A stretch of DNA of 64,000 nucleotides from Stigmatella ashevillena (GCF_028368975.1 NZ_JAQNDM010000002.1:1798001-1862000); one strand, 5' to 3'. Shown: positions 1-9,969, counted from the stretch's first letter. Notes: generated by a model from the sequence alone, not told the origin. Translations and numbers: made by a program.

Positions 1-659
1 CCGCTCGCGTCGTCGCCATCGGCATTCGCTTCGCGGGGCTCGTTGCGTGCGAGCCGCTCGCGCTCTTTGTAGTGGTGGTAGAGCTGCAGGACCTTGCGCA
101 CGTACTCCTGGGTCTCTGTGTAAGGCGGCACGCTGCCGCCGTACTTGCGGACCGCCTGCGGGCCCGCGTTGTACGCGGCAATCATCTTCACCATGTCGCC
201 TTCGAACGTGTTGGCGAGCACCCTCAGGTAGCGCACCCCCCCTTCGATGTTCTCCTTCTCGTCGAAGATGTCCTTCACGTACATCTCCGTCGCCGTCTGG
301 GGCATGAGCTGCATCAGCCCACAGGCGCCCTTGGGGGACACCGCGTTGGAGTCGAAGTTGCTCTCGGCCTGCATGATGGCCCGCACGAGGCTCGCGGGGA
401 TGCGGTAGCGCCGGGCGGCCGTCGAGATGTGCGGCTCGAGTTCCCCGGGCGCACTGGCGCGCCCCCTCACGGGCGCCGAGGGCTTCTGCGCTTCGGTGAA
501 GGTCCCCTTGAGCTGGCGGGCCTTCTTGCTGCCCGGGGGAGGAACATTCGTATAGATGATGGTGCCGTCCTTCTCCACGTAGCGGTAGATGCCCTCGGAG
601 GCAAAGGCCCCCAGGGGAAGCAGCAACCCGCTGAGAAGGAAGACGAGACCTGTGCGCAT
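1..659 (-). CDS. Lytic transglycosylase, SLT domain (3' end outside window)
   Basis: Begins at ATG 659 and stays open to the left edge, so the C-terminus is missing. The product starts with a hydrophobic signal-like segment (MRTGLVFLLSGLLLPLGAFA), followed by a short DUF4124-like stretch (GIYRYVEKDGTIIYTNVPP, about residues 24-42). A soluble lytic transglycosylase domain follows, with the catalytic-Glu motif QAESNFDSNAVSPKGACG and the family signature AAYNAGPQAVRKYGG. It should cleave peptidoglycan glycan strands in the periplasm with formation of anhydro-muropeptides. It is divergent from nadB across an 86-base gap. The family call is firm; the individual role is unknown. Confidence 0.9.
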   Translation of the reverse strand, partial: MRTGLVFLLSGLLLPLGAFASEGIYRYVEKDGTIIYTNVPPPGSKKARQLKGTFTEAQKPSAPVRGRASAPGELEPHISTAARRYRIPASLVRAIMQAESNFDSNAVSPKGACGLMQLMPQTATEMYVKDIFDEKENIEGGVRYLRVLANTFEGDMVKMIAAYNAGPQAVRKYGGSVPPYTETQEYVRKVLQLYHHYKERERLARNEPREANADGDDAS

Positions 660-745
660 GGCGGCCCGGTAACCTTAGACCCCCGCCAGAAACTCCTCAA
701 GAAAACGCCTTGTTTCCGGCACTTACACCCGTTAAGGGTCGGCCC

Positions 746-2335
746 ATGCCCCAGCGCTTCGACTTTCTCGTCCTGGGGGGCGGTGTTGCAGGACTCTCGT
801 TCGCCCTCCAAGCCGCCCGGCATGGCTCCGTCGCCGTGCTCACCAAGCGTGAACGTTACGAGAGCAACACCCAGTACGCCCAAGGGGGCATCGCCAGCGT
901 GCTGGCGCCCACGGACACCTTCGAGGCGCACGTCCTGGACACCCTGGTGGCCGGGGCGGGCCTCAACCACCGGGACGCGGTGGAAGTCACGGTGCGCGAG
1001 GGGCCCGAGCGCATCCAGGCGCTCGTCGAGTTCGGCGCCGAGTTCAACCGGCACTCCAGCGGTGAATTCGATCTCACCCGGGAGGGCGGCCACTCCGCGC
1101 GGCGCATCATCCACGCAGGCGACATCACCGGCCGGGAAGTCCAACGCGCGCTGCTGGCCGCGTGCGATGCCCAGCCCAACATCACCTTCCTGCAGCACAC
1201 CGCCGCGATCGATCTCATCCTGGACCGGCGCTCCACCCCAGGCCGGGCCGGCCGGTGCCTGGGCGCCTATGTCCTCACCGAGAGCGGCCGCATCGACACG
1301 TTGCTGTGCAAGGTGACGGTGCTGGCCACGGGCGGGGCCGGCAAGGTGTACCTGTACACCTCCAATCCGGATGTGGCGACGGGGGATGGTGTGGCCATGG
1401 CCTACCGGGCGGGGGCGCAGGTGGCCAACATGGAGTTCTATCAATTCCACCCCACGTGCCTGTACCACCCGGAAGCCAAGAGCTTTCTCATCAGCGAGGC
1501 GCTCCGGGGCGAAGGCGGCAAGCTGCGGCTGCGCAATGGGCAGACTTTCATGGAGCGCTATCACCCGCTCGGCGCGCTGGCGCCCCGCGACGTGGTGGCC
1601 CGCGCCATTGACGCGGAGCTCAAGCGCACGGGAGATGACTGCGTCCACCTGGACATGACGCACCTGGGGCGCGCCTTCCTCACCGACCGCTTCCCCAACA
1701 TCTACGCCACCTGCAAGGCCTTCAACATCGACATGGCCGTGCAGCCCATCCCCGTGGTGCCCGCGGCGCACTACATGTGCGGCGGCGTGGTGACGGATCT
1801 GCACGGCCGCACCTCCGTGCCCGGCCTGTATGCCGTGGGGGAGGTGGCCCACACCGGGCTGCATGGCGCCAACCGGCTCGCCTCCAACTCCCTGCTGGAG
1901 GGGCTTGTTTTCGGCCATCGGGCCGCCCTGACCACCGCCGAGGAGATCCGCACCCTCCCCTCTTCCGTCCAGGAGCCTCCCGAGTGGGATGCCGGCAGCG
2001 CGGTGGACTCGGACGAGAGCGTCGTCGTCACCCACAACTGGGATGAAATCCGCCGCCTCATGTGGAACTACGTGGGCATCGTCCGCACGGACAAGCGCTT
2101 GATGCGCGCCCGGCGCCGGTTGGATCTGCTGCGCGAGGAGATCCGCGACTACTACTGGCGCTTCAAGGTGACCCAGGACGTCATCGAACTGCGCAACATC
2201 GCCGACGTGGCCCTCCTCATCGTCGACTGCGCCAGCCGCCGCAAGGAGAGCCGTGGCCTGCACTTCACGCTCGACTACCCCAACACCGATGACCACCATG
2301 GGATGCGCGATACGGTCGTCTCACGCGAGCTCTGA
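746..2335 (+). CDS. nadB: L-aspartate oxidase NadB
   Basis: Flavoprotein that oxidises L-aspartate to iminoaspartate, the first step of de novo NAD synthesis. It carries the N-terminal dinucleotide-binding motif LVLGGGVAGLSFAL, the FAD/substrate segment NTQYAQGGIA and the conserved HGANRLASNSLLEGLVFG near residue 380, followed by the helical C-terminal domain. At 529 residues it is of usual length. ATG 746 is preferred over an in-frame ATG 36 bases upstream because AAGGG (734-738) lies 7 bases before it and the Rossmann strand then starts at once. nadA and nadC are not adjacent. The rhomboid gene follows after 6 bases, so the two are probably cotranscribed. Confidence 0.95.
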   Translation: MPQRFDFLVLGGGVAGLSFALQAARHGSVAVLTKRERYESNTQYAQGGIASVLAPTDTFEAHVLDTLVAGAGLNHRDAVEVTVREGPERIQALVEFGAEFNRHSSGEFDLTREGGHSARRIIHAGDITGREVQRALLAACDAQPNITFLQHTAAIDLILDRRSTPGRAGRCLGAYVLTESGRIDTLLCKVTVLATGGAGKVYLYTSNPDVATGDGVAMAYRAGAQVANMEFYQFHPTCLYHPEAKSFLISEALRGEGGKLRLRNGQTFMERYHPLGALAPRDVVARAIDAELKRTGDDCVHLDMTHLGRAFLTDRFPNIYATCKAFNIDMAVQPIPVVPAAHYMCGGVVTDLHGRTSVPGLYAVGEVAHTGLHGANRLASNSLLEGLVFGHRAALTTAEEIRTLPSSVQEPPEWDAGSAVDSDESVVVTHNWDEIRRLMWNYVGIVRTDKRLMRARRRLDLLREEIRDYYWRFKVTQDVIELRNIADVALLIVDCASRRKESRGLHFTLDYPNTDDHHGMRDTVVSREL

Positions 2336-2341
2336 GGACTG

Positions 2342-3052
2342 ATGGCGCGCAAGCCCCGCATCCTGGATGCTCCCAACCCCTCCCAGCCCACGGCCCCCGA
2401 GCCCCCGCCGCGGCGATGGACACCGGTGTGCAGCGCCGTCCTCGCCCTCTCGGTGGTGATGTTCTTCCTGGATGGCTTCCTGCTGCGGCAGGGGCTGATT
2501 CCCGGCGGAGAATGGCTGGAGCGGTCCGGCAAACCGCTGGCCCTCTTTGGGCCCCTCATCCAGCAGGGCCAGCCCTGGCGCGTGCTCACCTACGCGTTCG
2601 AGCACGGCGGGCCCATCCACCTGCTCTTCAACATGTCGGCGGCCTTCACGCTCGGCCCCAGCCTGGAGCGAGCCATTGGCTCGTGGCGCTTCTTGGGGTT
2701 GTCGCTGGTGACGTGCGTGGGCTCGGCCGCCTTCGCGCTCCTGTTTGACTTCGACCAGCCCACCGTCGGCGCCTCGGGGATGATCCTCGGCTGGCTGGGC
2801 GCCCTGCTCCCCATTGCTCCGGGCTACACGCGGCGGCAGTTGGGACTGTGGCTCCTCCAGATTGCCCTCATCAGCCTCATTCCTGGCGTGAGCTGGGCAG
2901 GGCACCTCGGCGGTGTCCTCTTTGGCCTGCCCTGCGGCCTGGCCTTGAAGATGGGCAAGGCCGTCTACGCGCGGGCACTGCCCCTGTTGCTCTTCATCGC
3001 CGCCGTGGTGGCCGTGTACGCGGCCTACCCGGAGCGGCACGGAGGTTTCTGA
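2342..3052 (+). CDS. Rhomboid family intramembrane serine protease
   Basis: A 236-residue polytopic membrane protein. Catalytic features are visible: GASG with the nucleophile Ser at about residue 145, His at about 188 in WAGHLGG, and the HLLFNMSA stretch whose His and Asn stabilise the oxyanion in rhomboids. It should cleave transmembrane segments of other proteins within the inner membrane; substrates are unknown. GAGGA lies just before the start codon. It sits between nadB and the LOG gene in a probable three-gene transcript with no obvious functional link. Confidence 0.9.
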   Translation: MARKPRILDAPNPSQPTAPEPPPRRWTPVCSAVLALSVVMFFLDGFLLRQGLIPGGEWLERSGKPLALFGPLIQQGQPWRVLTYAFEHGGPIHLLFNMSAAFTLGPSLERAIGSWRFLGLSLVTCVGSAAFALLFDFDQPTVGASGMILGWLGALLPIAPGYTRRQLGLWLLQIALISLIPGVSWAGHLGGVLFGLPCGLALKMGKAVYARALPLLLFIAAVVAVYAAYPERHGGF

Positions 3053-3053
3053 C

Positions 3054-3647
<594 letters not shown>

Positions 3648-3653
3648 GCCCGC

Positions 3654-4283
3654 TCAGCGCGCGTGAACCCGCAGCTCGGCGTGGCCCAGCGTGGAGGCCA
3701 GCCGCAGGTGGACGTGGCTGGCGGTGGGGGGAATGACGGGCGTGCCGTCCGTGAGCACCTTCGGGAAGCGCACCCGGTAGGCGATCCAGAACACCCCCAT
3801 ATAAGGATAGAACGAGCGCATGGCCAGGTTCGAGCGGCCCATGCGCTCGATGGACACCGGCTCCACCTCCATGGAGGGCGTCAGCAGCACGACGCGCCAG
3901 ATGGTGTTCTTCCGGCCAAAGTCCTCGAAGCGGTAGTCGTTGACGTGGACCCCCATCCAGAACTCGTGGAACTGGGCCTCCTCGTTGCGCTCCTTCGCCA
4001 GCAGCTCCTCCACGCGAGGGCGCGGCAAGAACTGGAACTGGGCCTGGCGCTGCACGCGGGCCTCTCGGAAGGGCATCGTCTGGAACGTCGCCCCCGCGAA
4101 CACGCGCGTATCGAAGCCGTCGTAGATCTCGGCCCGGTCCGAGTACTGAGAGAAGATGTCCTGGTAGGCCTGCTCGGCACGGCGGTCCGTCAACTGGGGG
4201 GCCGGATCACCGATGGTGGGAGGGGTGGTGGTGCAACTGGACAGCAGCGCCAACACCCCCGCAGCAAAGAAGCCCTTCTTCAC
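3654..4283 (-). CDS. Putative lipoprotein, unknown function
   Basis: A 209-residue protein starting at GTG 4283 with a clear lipoprotein signal (VKKGFFAAGVLALLSSC), the lipobox cysteine lying about 17 residues in. The rest has no domain I recognise. It is rich in aromatic and charged residues and contains conserved-looking segments such as FHEFWMGVHVNDYRFEDFG and a C-terminal beta-rich part. Its GTG start overlaps the pyrE stop codon (GTGA), so it is translationally coupled as the last gene of the bactofilin-padC-pyrE operon. It is likely anchored in the outer or inner membrane. Confidence 0.75.
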   Translation of the reverse strand: MKKGFFAAGVLALLSSCTTTPPTIGDPAPQLTDRRAEQAYQDIFSQYSDRAEIYDGFDTRVFAGATFQTMPFREARVQRQAQFQFLPRPRVEELLAKERNEEAQFHEFWMGVHVNDYRFEDFGRKNTIWRVVLLTPSMEVEPVSIERMGRSNLAMRSFYPYMGVFWIAYRVRFPKVLTDGTPVIPPTASHVHLRLASTLGHAELRVHAR

Positions 4284-4846
4284 GGAATGAAGTCCTTCCG
4301 GGTGAAGAGCGAGAAGAGTCGGTGGCCCGAGGCCTCCACCGCTTCGCGTCCTCCCTCGAGCCGGTCCACCAGCGCGAAGGCGCCCAGCACGTTCAGCCCC
4401 TCGGCCTGCGCCCGCTCGATGGCCTTGAGGGTCGAGCCCCCCGTCGTCACCACATCCTCCACGATGGCGACCGGCGCATGCTGGCCCAGCGCGGCCAGCC
4501 CTTCGATCCACTGGCCCGTGCCGTGCCCCTTGGGCTCCTTGCGGACGATGAAGGCCTCGATCGGTGAGCCCGCCAGGTAGCTGGTGAGGCTGACCGCCGA
4601 GGCGAGGGGATCGGCTCCGAGCGTCAAGCCGCCCACGCCCACCGCCAGCGAGGCCTCGCGGAGAATGACATCCAGCAACAGCCGACCAATGAGGAAGTGC
4701 CCCTCGGCGAGCAGCGCCGTGCGCTTGCAATCAATGTAGAAGTCCGACTCCTTGCCCGACGAGAGCACCACGCGGCGCCGCTCGAAGGAATGCTCGGTCA
4801 GCAACTCCAACAATCGCGAATGGTCACGTGCCAGTGGGGTTGCCAT
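4280..4846 (-). CDS. pyrE: Orotate phosphoribosyltransferase PyrE
   Basis: Transfers phosphoribosyl from PRPP to orotate to form OMP in pyrimidine synthesis. The 188-residue protein has the PRPP-binding motif VAIVEDVVTTGGST (about residues 126-139), the N-terminal SSGKESDFYIDCKR substrate segment, and usual OPRTase length. The start ATG 4846 directly abuts the padC stop with no spacer, and the stop overlaps the lipoprotein start. It is therefore embedded in a chromosome-organisation operon rather than among other pyrimidine genes. Confidence 0.95.
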   Translation of the reverse strand: MATPLARDHSRLLELLTEHSFERRRVVLSSGKESDFYIDCKRTALLAEGHFLIGRLLLDVILREASLAVGVGGLTLGADPLASAVSLTSYLAGSPIEAFIVRKEPKGHGTGQWIEGLAALGQHAPVAIVEDVVTTGGSTLKAIERAQAEGLNVLGAFALVDRLEGGREAVEASGHRLFSLFTRKDFIP

Positions 4847-5755
4847 CTATAAACCCTCCAGGTACTCCACCAGCTCGGCCGAGTACCTCAGTTGCATCAG
4901 CAGTTCCGCCCTGCGGGCCTCATCCAGCGAGAGGAACACGTCCGCCAGCAGGGAGAGATCCTGGTTGAGCGTCCCCAGCCGCTGGGCGGCGTCCGCGGCC
5001 AGCTCGTCCGCGTCCACCTCCTCCTCCATCGACTCGGGCGCCAGCGAGTCCTCGGACTCCAGGGCCTTCTCCAGCATGTCCCGCGCCGCGGCGCTCAAGC
5101 GCCCCGCGGACTCCAGCGCCTCCCGCTTGGCCTCCAGCTCCTCGCGGTCCACCGGGGTGGCGTGGATGGCCGCCGCCAGGGCAATCAGCAGCGCATCCTC
5201 GTCCGACAGCCCCTCGTGGACACGTGCCTGGACGCGGTCCCTCTTGAGGAAGCGCAGGGCCGCCACGCGCCGGAAGCCGCAGATGATCTGGTAGCGGTCC
5301 TGCCCTACAGCGCGCACATCCACCGGGAACAGCTGCCCCAGCCGGGCGATGTCCGTGGCCAGCGCGGAGATCTCTCCGGCCGGACGGACCCGGAAGGTGA
5401 TGTCCTCCTCCACCTGCTCCAGCAGAAGCGAGGCCAGCACCATCCGATCCAGCGAGGGCGGAGGCCGCACCTCTCCGGACGGCGGAACCTGTCCGGGCTC
5501 CGCCTCGGACGGCGCCTCTGCTTGCACGCCTTGCGTCTCCTCCGAGGAATGAGCCTCTGGCGCTCCGGAGGCAGATGCCTCGGAGGCCGTTGCTTCCGCG
5601 GACACGGGGGGTTCAGCCCCGCCTTCAGGCTGGGCGCCCTGCCCCTGCTCCTCGGGGCGATCCGGTGCCCCTTCCTGCGGCGGAGGGGCCGAAGACAGCT
5701 CCTCTGGCATCTCCGGCTTCCCGTCCTCTCCGTCGACCCTGTTCTCGGCGTCCAT
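4847..5755 (-). CDS. padC: PadC-like ParB-domain protein of the bactofilin operon
   Basis: About 302 residues from ATG 5755. Roughly the first 110 residues are low complexity (Glu, Pro, Ala, Ser). A ParB-type N-terminal domain follows, with the CTP/nucleotide-binding box [13 protein letters not shown], then an acidic helical tail ([19 protein letters not shown]). I see no helix-turn-helix for parS binding, unlike true ParB. In Myxococcus xanthus, PadC is encoded with bactofilins BacN, BacO and BacP and tethers the ParABS segregation machinery to the bactofilin scaffold. The same gene neighbourhood here supports that assignment, which is inference from family and context. Confidence 0.8.
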   Translation of the reverse strand: MDAENRVDGEDGKPEMPEELSSAPPPQEGAPDRPEEQGQGAQPEGGAEPPVSAEATASEASASGAPEAHSSEETQGVQAEAPSEAEPGQVPPSGEVRPPPSLDRMVLASLLLEQVEEDITFRVRPAGEISALATDIARLGQLFPVDVRAVGQDRYQIICGFRRVAALRFLKRDRVQARVHEGLSDEDALLIALAAAIHATPVDREELEAKREALESAGRLSAAARDMLEKALESEDSLAPESMEEEVDADELAADAAQRLGTLNQDLSLLADVFLSLDEARRAELLMQLRYSAELVEYLEGL

Positions 5756-5822
5756 CGGCACCCCTGGCTCGGCCCGGCACCGTGCCGCGCACGTCACCGT
5801 GGCGGCACGACGAAAGCACGCT

Positions 5823-6464
5823 CTAGCGGGCCTTCTTCTTCACCACGACCTTCTTCTTCGCACCTGCTCCCACCACGGGAGGCACCGGCGCGGACACCTC
5901 CGTCCGCGAAGCGGCCCCCACACTCGGCGCAGCAGGGGGCGGCGGCGGCAACGGCTTGGCCGCGGGCCTCGCGGGCGGCGGCGGGGGCGCGGGACGTGAC
6001 GGGGGCGCGGCAGGCGCTGTCCTCGCCGGAATGGCCGGCCGAGAGGGCACCGTGGCCACCGAGCGCACCGTGGGCCGGGTCACCTGCGGACGGGAGACAG
6101 GCACACGGCCCGGCTCCACCTCGCCCATGTCCACCCGGCCCCGGAAGCTGGCGCCGTCCACGATGATGACGCGCGGGGAGTGAATATCTCCCACCATGCG
6201 GCCCTCGCGGGTGAGCTCCACGCTCTCGGTGGCGTTGATGTTGCCCACCACCACGCCGCTGATGATGGCGTTGCGCACCGCCACGTTGGCCTTCACCACC
6301 CCCGTGGTCTCCACGATGAGGGTCTTGCTGAGCGTCAGCTCACCCTCGACGCGCCCACGGACGGTGAGGTCCTCATCGCCCGTCAGCTTGCCGCTGATGA
6401 GGATGGAGGGACCGACCACCGTGTTGTTACCGGACGAGCCGGTCAGATCCTTCGCCGTCGCCAC
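5823..6464 (-). CDS. bacP: Bactofilin BacP-like, with long Pro-rich tail
   Basis: A 213-residue bactofilin from GTG 6464 (AGGAG upstream). The core beta-helix occupies about residues 15-125, with repeating hydrophobic ladders such as [19 protein letters not shown] Pro/Ala-rich linker follows, ending in a strongly basic terminus ([11 protein letters not shown]). Bactofilins polymerise without nucleotide into membrane-associated filaments. In M. xanthus BacP forms subpolar scaffolds for PadC/ParA and the small GTPase SofG. The long tail separates it from the two short paralogues just upstream. It follows bacO with almost no gap. Confidence 0.85.
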   Translation of the reverse strand: MATAKDLTGSSGNNTVVGPSILISGKLTGDEDLTVRGRVEGELTLSKTLIVETTGVVKANVAVRNAIISGVVVGNINATESVELTREGRMVGDIHSPRVIIVDGASFRGRVDMGEVEPGRVPVSRPQVTRPTVRSVATVPSRPAIPARTAPAAPPSRPAPPPPPARPAAKPLPPPPPAAPSVGAASRTEVSAPVPPVVGAGAKKKVVVKKKAR

Positions 6465-6467
6465 GCG

Positions 6468-6791
6468 TCACCGCTCCTTCTGGTCCATGTCGACGTTGCC
6501 CTTGAAGGAGGCACCGTCGGCAATGAGGATACGGGGGGCCTTGATGTCGCCCACCACGCGGCAGTCCGTCTTCAGCTCGACCTTGTCGCTGGCGACGATG
6601 TTGCCCGTCACCCGGCCGGCGATCTCCACGTTCTGCGTTTCGATGTCCGCCTCGACGACGCCGCTGCCTTCCACGTAGAGGCTCTCCTTGAGAGAGATCT
6701 TCCCCTTCACCGTGCCCTGGATGACCAGGTCTTCGTCGCCGGAGATCTCCCCGTCGATGACGATGCTCGAGCCAATGACCGTATTCGCCAT
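6468..6791 (-). CDS. bacO: Bactofilin BacO-like
   Basis: A 107-residue protein consisting of little more than the bactofilin beta-helix (MANTVIGSSIVIDGEISGDE onwards), with repeat-like units of the form VxGxVxGxIxxxxxLxxE. The start ATG 6791 has a GGAGGGG element about 11 bases upstream. It is the middle gene of three consecutive bactofilin paralogues that probably copolymerise. BacN and BacO are distinguished here only by their order matching the M. xanthus locus. Confidence 0.82.
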   Translation of the reverse strand: MANTVIGSSIVIDGEISGDEDLVIQGTVKGKISLKESLYVEGSGVVEADIETQNVEIAGRVTGNIVASDKVELKTDCRVVGDIKAPRILIADGASFKGNVDMDQKER

Positions 6792-6839
6792 GAGTGTTGC
6801 ACCCCTCCGAAGGGTTGTGCTGCGTCCCGCGACGGGACG

Positions 6840-7181
6840 CTAGATGTCGTCCGGCAGCTTCACTTCCATCTCGATGGAGCCATTGAAGACGGCCCCGTCC
6901 TCGATGACGATGCGAGGCGCCTTGATGTCTCCGGCCACCTTCGCCGAAGTGTTGATGGACACCCGCGTCGAGGCGTCGATGTTCCCGCTCGCCTCGCCGT
7001 TGATGGTGAGCTCCTCGGCGCGGATATCCGCCTGAACCTTGCCGGTTCCCTCGATGGTGAGGTGGTTCTTCAGGGCAATCTGCCCCTCCACCCGCCCTTC
7101 GATGACGAGATCGCCGCCTCCCGTGAGGCTGCCTTTGATGACGATGCCCTTGCCGATGATGCCCGTTTCGCCCTGTGCCAT
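6840..7181 (-). CDS. bacN: Bactofilin BacN-like
   Basis: A 113-residue bactofilin (MAQGETGIIGKGIVIKGSLT) ending in EMEVKLPDDI, with the continuous beta-helix pattern of the family and very short termini. It is the first gene of the bacN-bacO-bacP-padC-pyrE-lipoprotein series. The promoter would have to lie in the short gap to the preceding hydrolase stop (7182-7232) or within that gene. A CATAAT element at about 7211-7206 on this strand could be a -10 box, but no convincing -35 accompanies it. Confidence 0.82.
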   Translation of the reverse strand: MAQGETGIIGKGIVIKGSLTGGGDLVIEGRVEGQIALKNHLTIEGTGKVQADIRAEELTINGEASGNIDASTRVSINTSAKVAGDIKAPRIVIEDGAVFNGSIEMEVKLPDDI

Positions 7182-7232
7182 GCGGTGGTGACCCTCGGGA
7201 GCGCCATTCGCGTAGATGCCCGCGTCATTATG

Positions 7233-8069
7233 TCAGAGATGGGCGGAGATCCAGCCGGAGATATCCCGGAAGACATCTTCGCGCCCCAGCTCGTTGAGCG
7301 GCTCGTGCAACATGCCGGGATACTCCTTGAACTTCTTGTCCGGGGAGCCCACCGCCTCGAAGAACGTCCGGGCCGCCGCCGGAGCGGCCACGCCGTCGTT
7401 GGATCCGCAGAAGATGAAAATGGGTGCTGTCACGCGACGGGCCTGGGCCAGGGCCTCGGTCTGGGCCTTGCCGGACTCGACGAACCAGCGCGGGGTGACG
7501 GTGTCGATGTAGAGGGGGTCCTCGCGCGTCATCCGGACGACTTCCGGGTCGCGGCTGAGATCCTCCGGCTTGAGCCCGCTCTTGATGCGCAGCGAAGGAA
7601 ACACCCGGCTTCCCATCCTCGCGGCCGCGCGCTTGGCCACGGGAGCCGCCAGGGCCAGCTTGAAGTAGGGGGCTGACAGCACCGCCCCCGCCACGCCCTC
7701 TGCCCCGCGCTCCAGGAAGTGGGCCACCATCAGCCCACCGTGGCTGTGGCCGAGCAAAAAGAGCTTCTGCTCCCCTGCCACCTTCCGCACCCGCTCCCAG
7801 TAGAGGGACAAATCATCCAGGTACTCCGACCACTGGGAGCAGTGGCCCCGGCGTCCATCCGCGCTGCCATGGCCGCGGTAATCGAAGCCGTGCACGGCGA
7901 AGCCCTCGGCCACCAGGGCGTCGGTGACGAAGCGGTAGCGCCGGATGTGATCGCCGTAGCCATGCACCAGCAGCACGTGCGCGCGCGGGGCCTCCTCCGG
8001 CACATCCATCGTCCAGAACAACCGGAGCTGGTCCTTCGCGGTGAAGAAACCCTCGTCGTGGCGTGCCAT
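7233..8069 (-). CDS. Alpha/beta hydrolase, monoacylglycerol lipase-like
   Basis: A 278-residue serine hydrolase. It shows the oxyanion segment LLVHGYGDHIRRY, the nucleophile elbow GHSHGG, FDYRGHGSADGRRG typical of the lysophospholipase/monoglyceride lipase branch, and a late Asp (CGSNDGVAAP) and His (GMLHEPLNE) completing the triad. No signal peptide is evident, so it is probably cytoplasmic. It lies between the TPR gene and bacN in the same orientation. Substrate specificity cannot be told from sequence. Confidence 0.88.
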   Translation of the reverse strand: MARHDEGFFTAKDQLRLFWTMDVPEEAPRAHVLLVHGYGDHIRRYRFVTDALVAEGFAVHGFDYRGHGSADGRRGHCSQWSEYLDDLSLYWERVRKVAGEQKLFLLGHSHGGLMVAHFLERGAEGVAGAVLSAPYFKLALAAPVAKRAAARMGSRVFPSLRIKSGLKPEDLSRDPEVVRMTREDPLYIDTVTPRWFVESGKAQTEALAQARRVTAPIFIFCGSNDGVAAPAAARTFFEAVGSPDKKFKEYPGMLHEPLNELGREDVFRDISGWISAHL

Positions 8070-8082
8070 CGGGTCCCGGAAC

Positions 8083-9969
8083 TTAGCGGCCCGGAGGCTC
8101 CGTGGACAGCATCTTCAGCTTCCGCTCCAGCCCCTCCTTCTGACGGGGCAACTCGGCGGCCTCCGGGTCCAACGTCAGCACCTCGATGGCGCTGCGCCAG
8201 GCCTCGGCCGCCTCTCCGGGCCGGGCCGCCTCCCGGTAGGCATCCCCCAGGTGCTCGAGGATGACGGGCTCGTCGGGCTCCAGTTGGACGGCGCGCTCCA
8301 GGGTCTCCACCGCGCGCTGGTACTCCTTGCGCCGGAAGTAGACCCAACCCAGTGAGTCGAGGAAGGCCCCCGTCTCCGGGCGCAAGGCCAACGCCCGCAG
8401 CACCAGCCGCTCCGCCTCCACCGTGTCCCGGCCATGCAGGACCAACATGTAGCCCAGGAAGTTCAATGCCGAAGCGTTGTCGGGGTTGACCAGCAGCACG
8501 GCCCGCATCTGCGCCAGGGCCCGGTCCACGTTCCCCTGCTGCTCATAGGCCACTCCCAGCGCGTACAAGAGCGCCTCGTCCCGAGGACGCTGAGAGAGGG
8601 CCTCCCGCAGCACCTCCACCCCTTCGGCGGGGCGCCCCTGACGCTGCCGACTGGCGGCGAGCGCCTCGTACAGCTCGGACGTGGGGGCGCGCGCCAGGGA
8701 CTCCTTCAACAGGGCCTCGGCCTTCTCGGGCAAGCCCCCCCGCTCCAGCGCCCGGGCATATTGCATTCCCAGGCTCACATCCTCCGGACTGTCCTTCAGA
8801 GCGTCCTGATAGAGCCCCAGCGCCGGGCCATGCTGTCCCACCCGGGAGAGGCACCCCGCGCGGCGGACACGCACCTCCTCGAACAGCTCCGAGGACTCGG
8901 GCACCTCGCCATAGGCCGCGGCGGCCTCGGCGTAGTGCCGCCTCCGCTCGTGCACGAGGCCCGCATAATAGGAGATGCGCGGCTCCAAGGAGGCGCCCCG
9001 GCGGGCCATGTCCAGCACCTCGGCCGCGGCGGCCGTCTCGCGCGAGGCGAGGAAGGCAAAGGCCACCTTCACCGCCAGCTCCGGATCGTTCGACAGCGAC
9101 AACAGCCGGTCGAAGTACGCGCGGGCCCGCGTGGCCGAGCCCAACTTGAGGGCCAGCCGGCCCGCCGACAGCAGCACATCGCGGTTGTCGGCATCCTGTT
9201 CGAGGGACCGGGAGAGCGCCTCCTCGGCATGCGAGAGCCGCCCGCCCGCCTCATACAGCCGGGCCAGGGTCACCCAGGCCTCCACATCCCCCGGGTCTCT
9301 CTCGGTGGCGCGGGCCAGCAGGCGCTCTGCCCGGGAGCGATCCCCCCGCTCGGCCAGGGCCAGCCCCAGGCGACGGTAGCCCAAGGACTCCCCGGGGAGC
9401 GCCGCCGCCAGCTCTTCCACCACCTTCACGGCCTCGTCCGGATCGCGGGTCTCCAGGTAGGCCTGGGCCAGAATCAGGTACGCCTCCGGTTCCCGGGGGC
9501 GCAGGGCCACCGCGCGGCGCAGGTGCAGCCGCGCCTGCGCGTAGCGCCTGGCCTCCAGCAGGGTGCGCCCGAGCATCACGTGGGCCGGGTAGTACCGGGG
9601 AGACCGCTCCACCGCGCGGCGCAGCTCGCGCTCGGCCTTGGCCAGCTCACCCAGCCGGGCGTACTCCTCTCCGAGCTGGGTCAGCAGATACGGGTTGCCC
9701 TCGTTCGTGGCCAGCGCCAGCCGCAGCTCATCCACCGCGGCCCGGTGCTCCCCCGTGTGGTGCAGCAACCGGGCCTGGAGAAAGTGCGCGTAGCTGGCCG
9801 GAGAGGAATAGCGCTCCTCCCCTTCCCGGGCGTTGATGGCCTCGCGCATCGCCTCGCGGTCCACGGCCGGGCGCCGGGAAGGCGCCGCGGACGCGGACGT
9901 GGACAGGCCCACCAGGACCAGCAACGGCACGGCTCGGTGGAGGCGAAAGGGGCGCACGCTGAGGCGCAT
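8083..9969 (-). CDS. Secreted/periplasmic TPR-repeat protein
   Basis: A 628-residue protein from ATG 9969, whose first residues form a signal peptide (MRLSVRPFRLHRAVPLLVLV followed by GLSTSASAA). The remainder is a long array of tetratricopeptide repeats, roughly 15 units of about 34 residues, e.g. NEGNPYLLTQLGEEYARLG and PDNASALNFLGYMLVLHG. The last repeats, LDSLGWVYFRRKEYQRAVE and ILEHLGDAYREAARPGEA, resemble periplasmic TPR adaptors. A longer reading frame upstream overlaps the kinase gene and was rejected because it lacks a signal peptide and family-like sequence. No partner can be named. It follows sgmT after 37 bases. Confidence 0.8.
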   Translation of the reverse strand: MRLSVRPFRLHRAVPLLVLVGLSTSASAAPSRRPAVDREAMREAINAREGEERYSSPASYAHFLQARLLHHTGEHRAAVDELRLALATNEGNPYLLTQLGEEYARLGELAKAERELRRAVERSPRYYPAHVMLGRTLLEARRYAQARLHLRRAVALRPREPEAYLILAQAYLETRDPDEAVKVVEELAAALPGESLGYRRLGLALAERGDRSRAERLLARATERDPGDVEAWVTLARLYEAGGRLSHAEEALSRSLEQDADNRDVLLSAGRLALKLGSATRARAYFDRLLSLSNDPELAVKVAFAFLASRETAAAAEVLDMARRGASLEPRISYYAGLVHERRRHYAEAAAAYGEVPESSELFEEVRVRRAGCLSRVGQHGPALGLYQDALKDSPEDVSLGMQYARALERGGLPEKAEALLKESLARAPTSELYEALAASRQRQGRPAEGVEVLREALSQRPRDEALLYALGVAYEQQGNVDRALAQMRAVLLVNPDNASALNFLGYMLVLHGRDTVEAERLVLRALALRPETGAFLDSLGWVYFRRKEYQRAVETLERAVQLEPDEPVILEHLGDAYREAARPGEAAEAWRSAIEVLTLDPEAAELPRQKEGLERKLKMLSTEPPGR

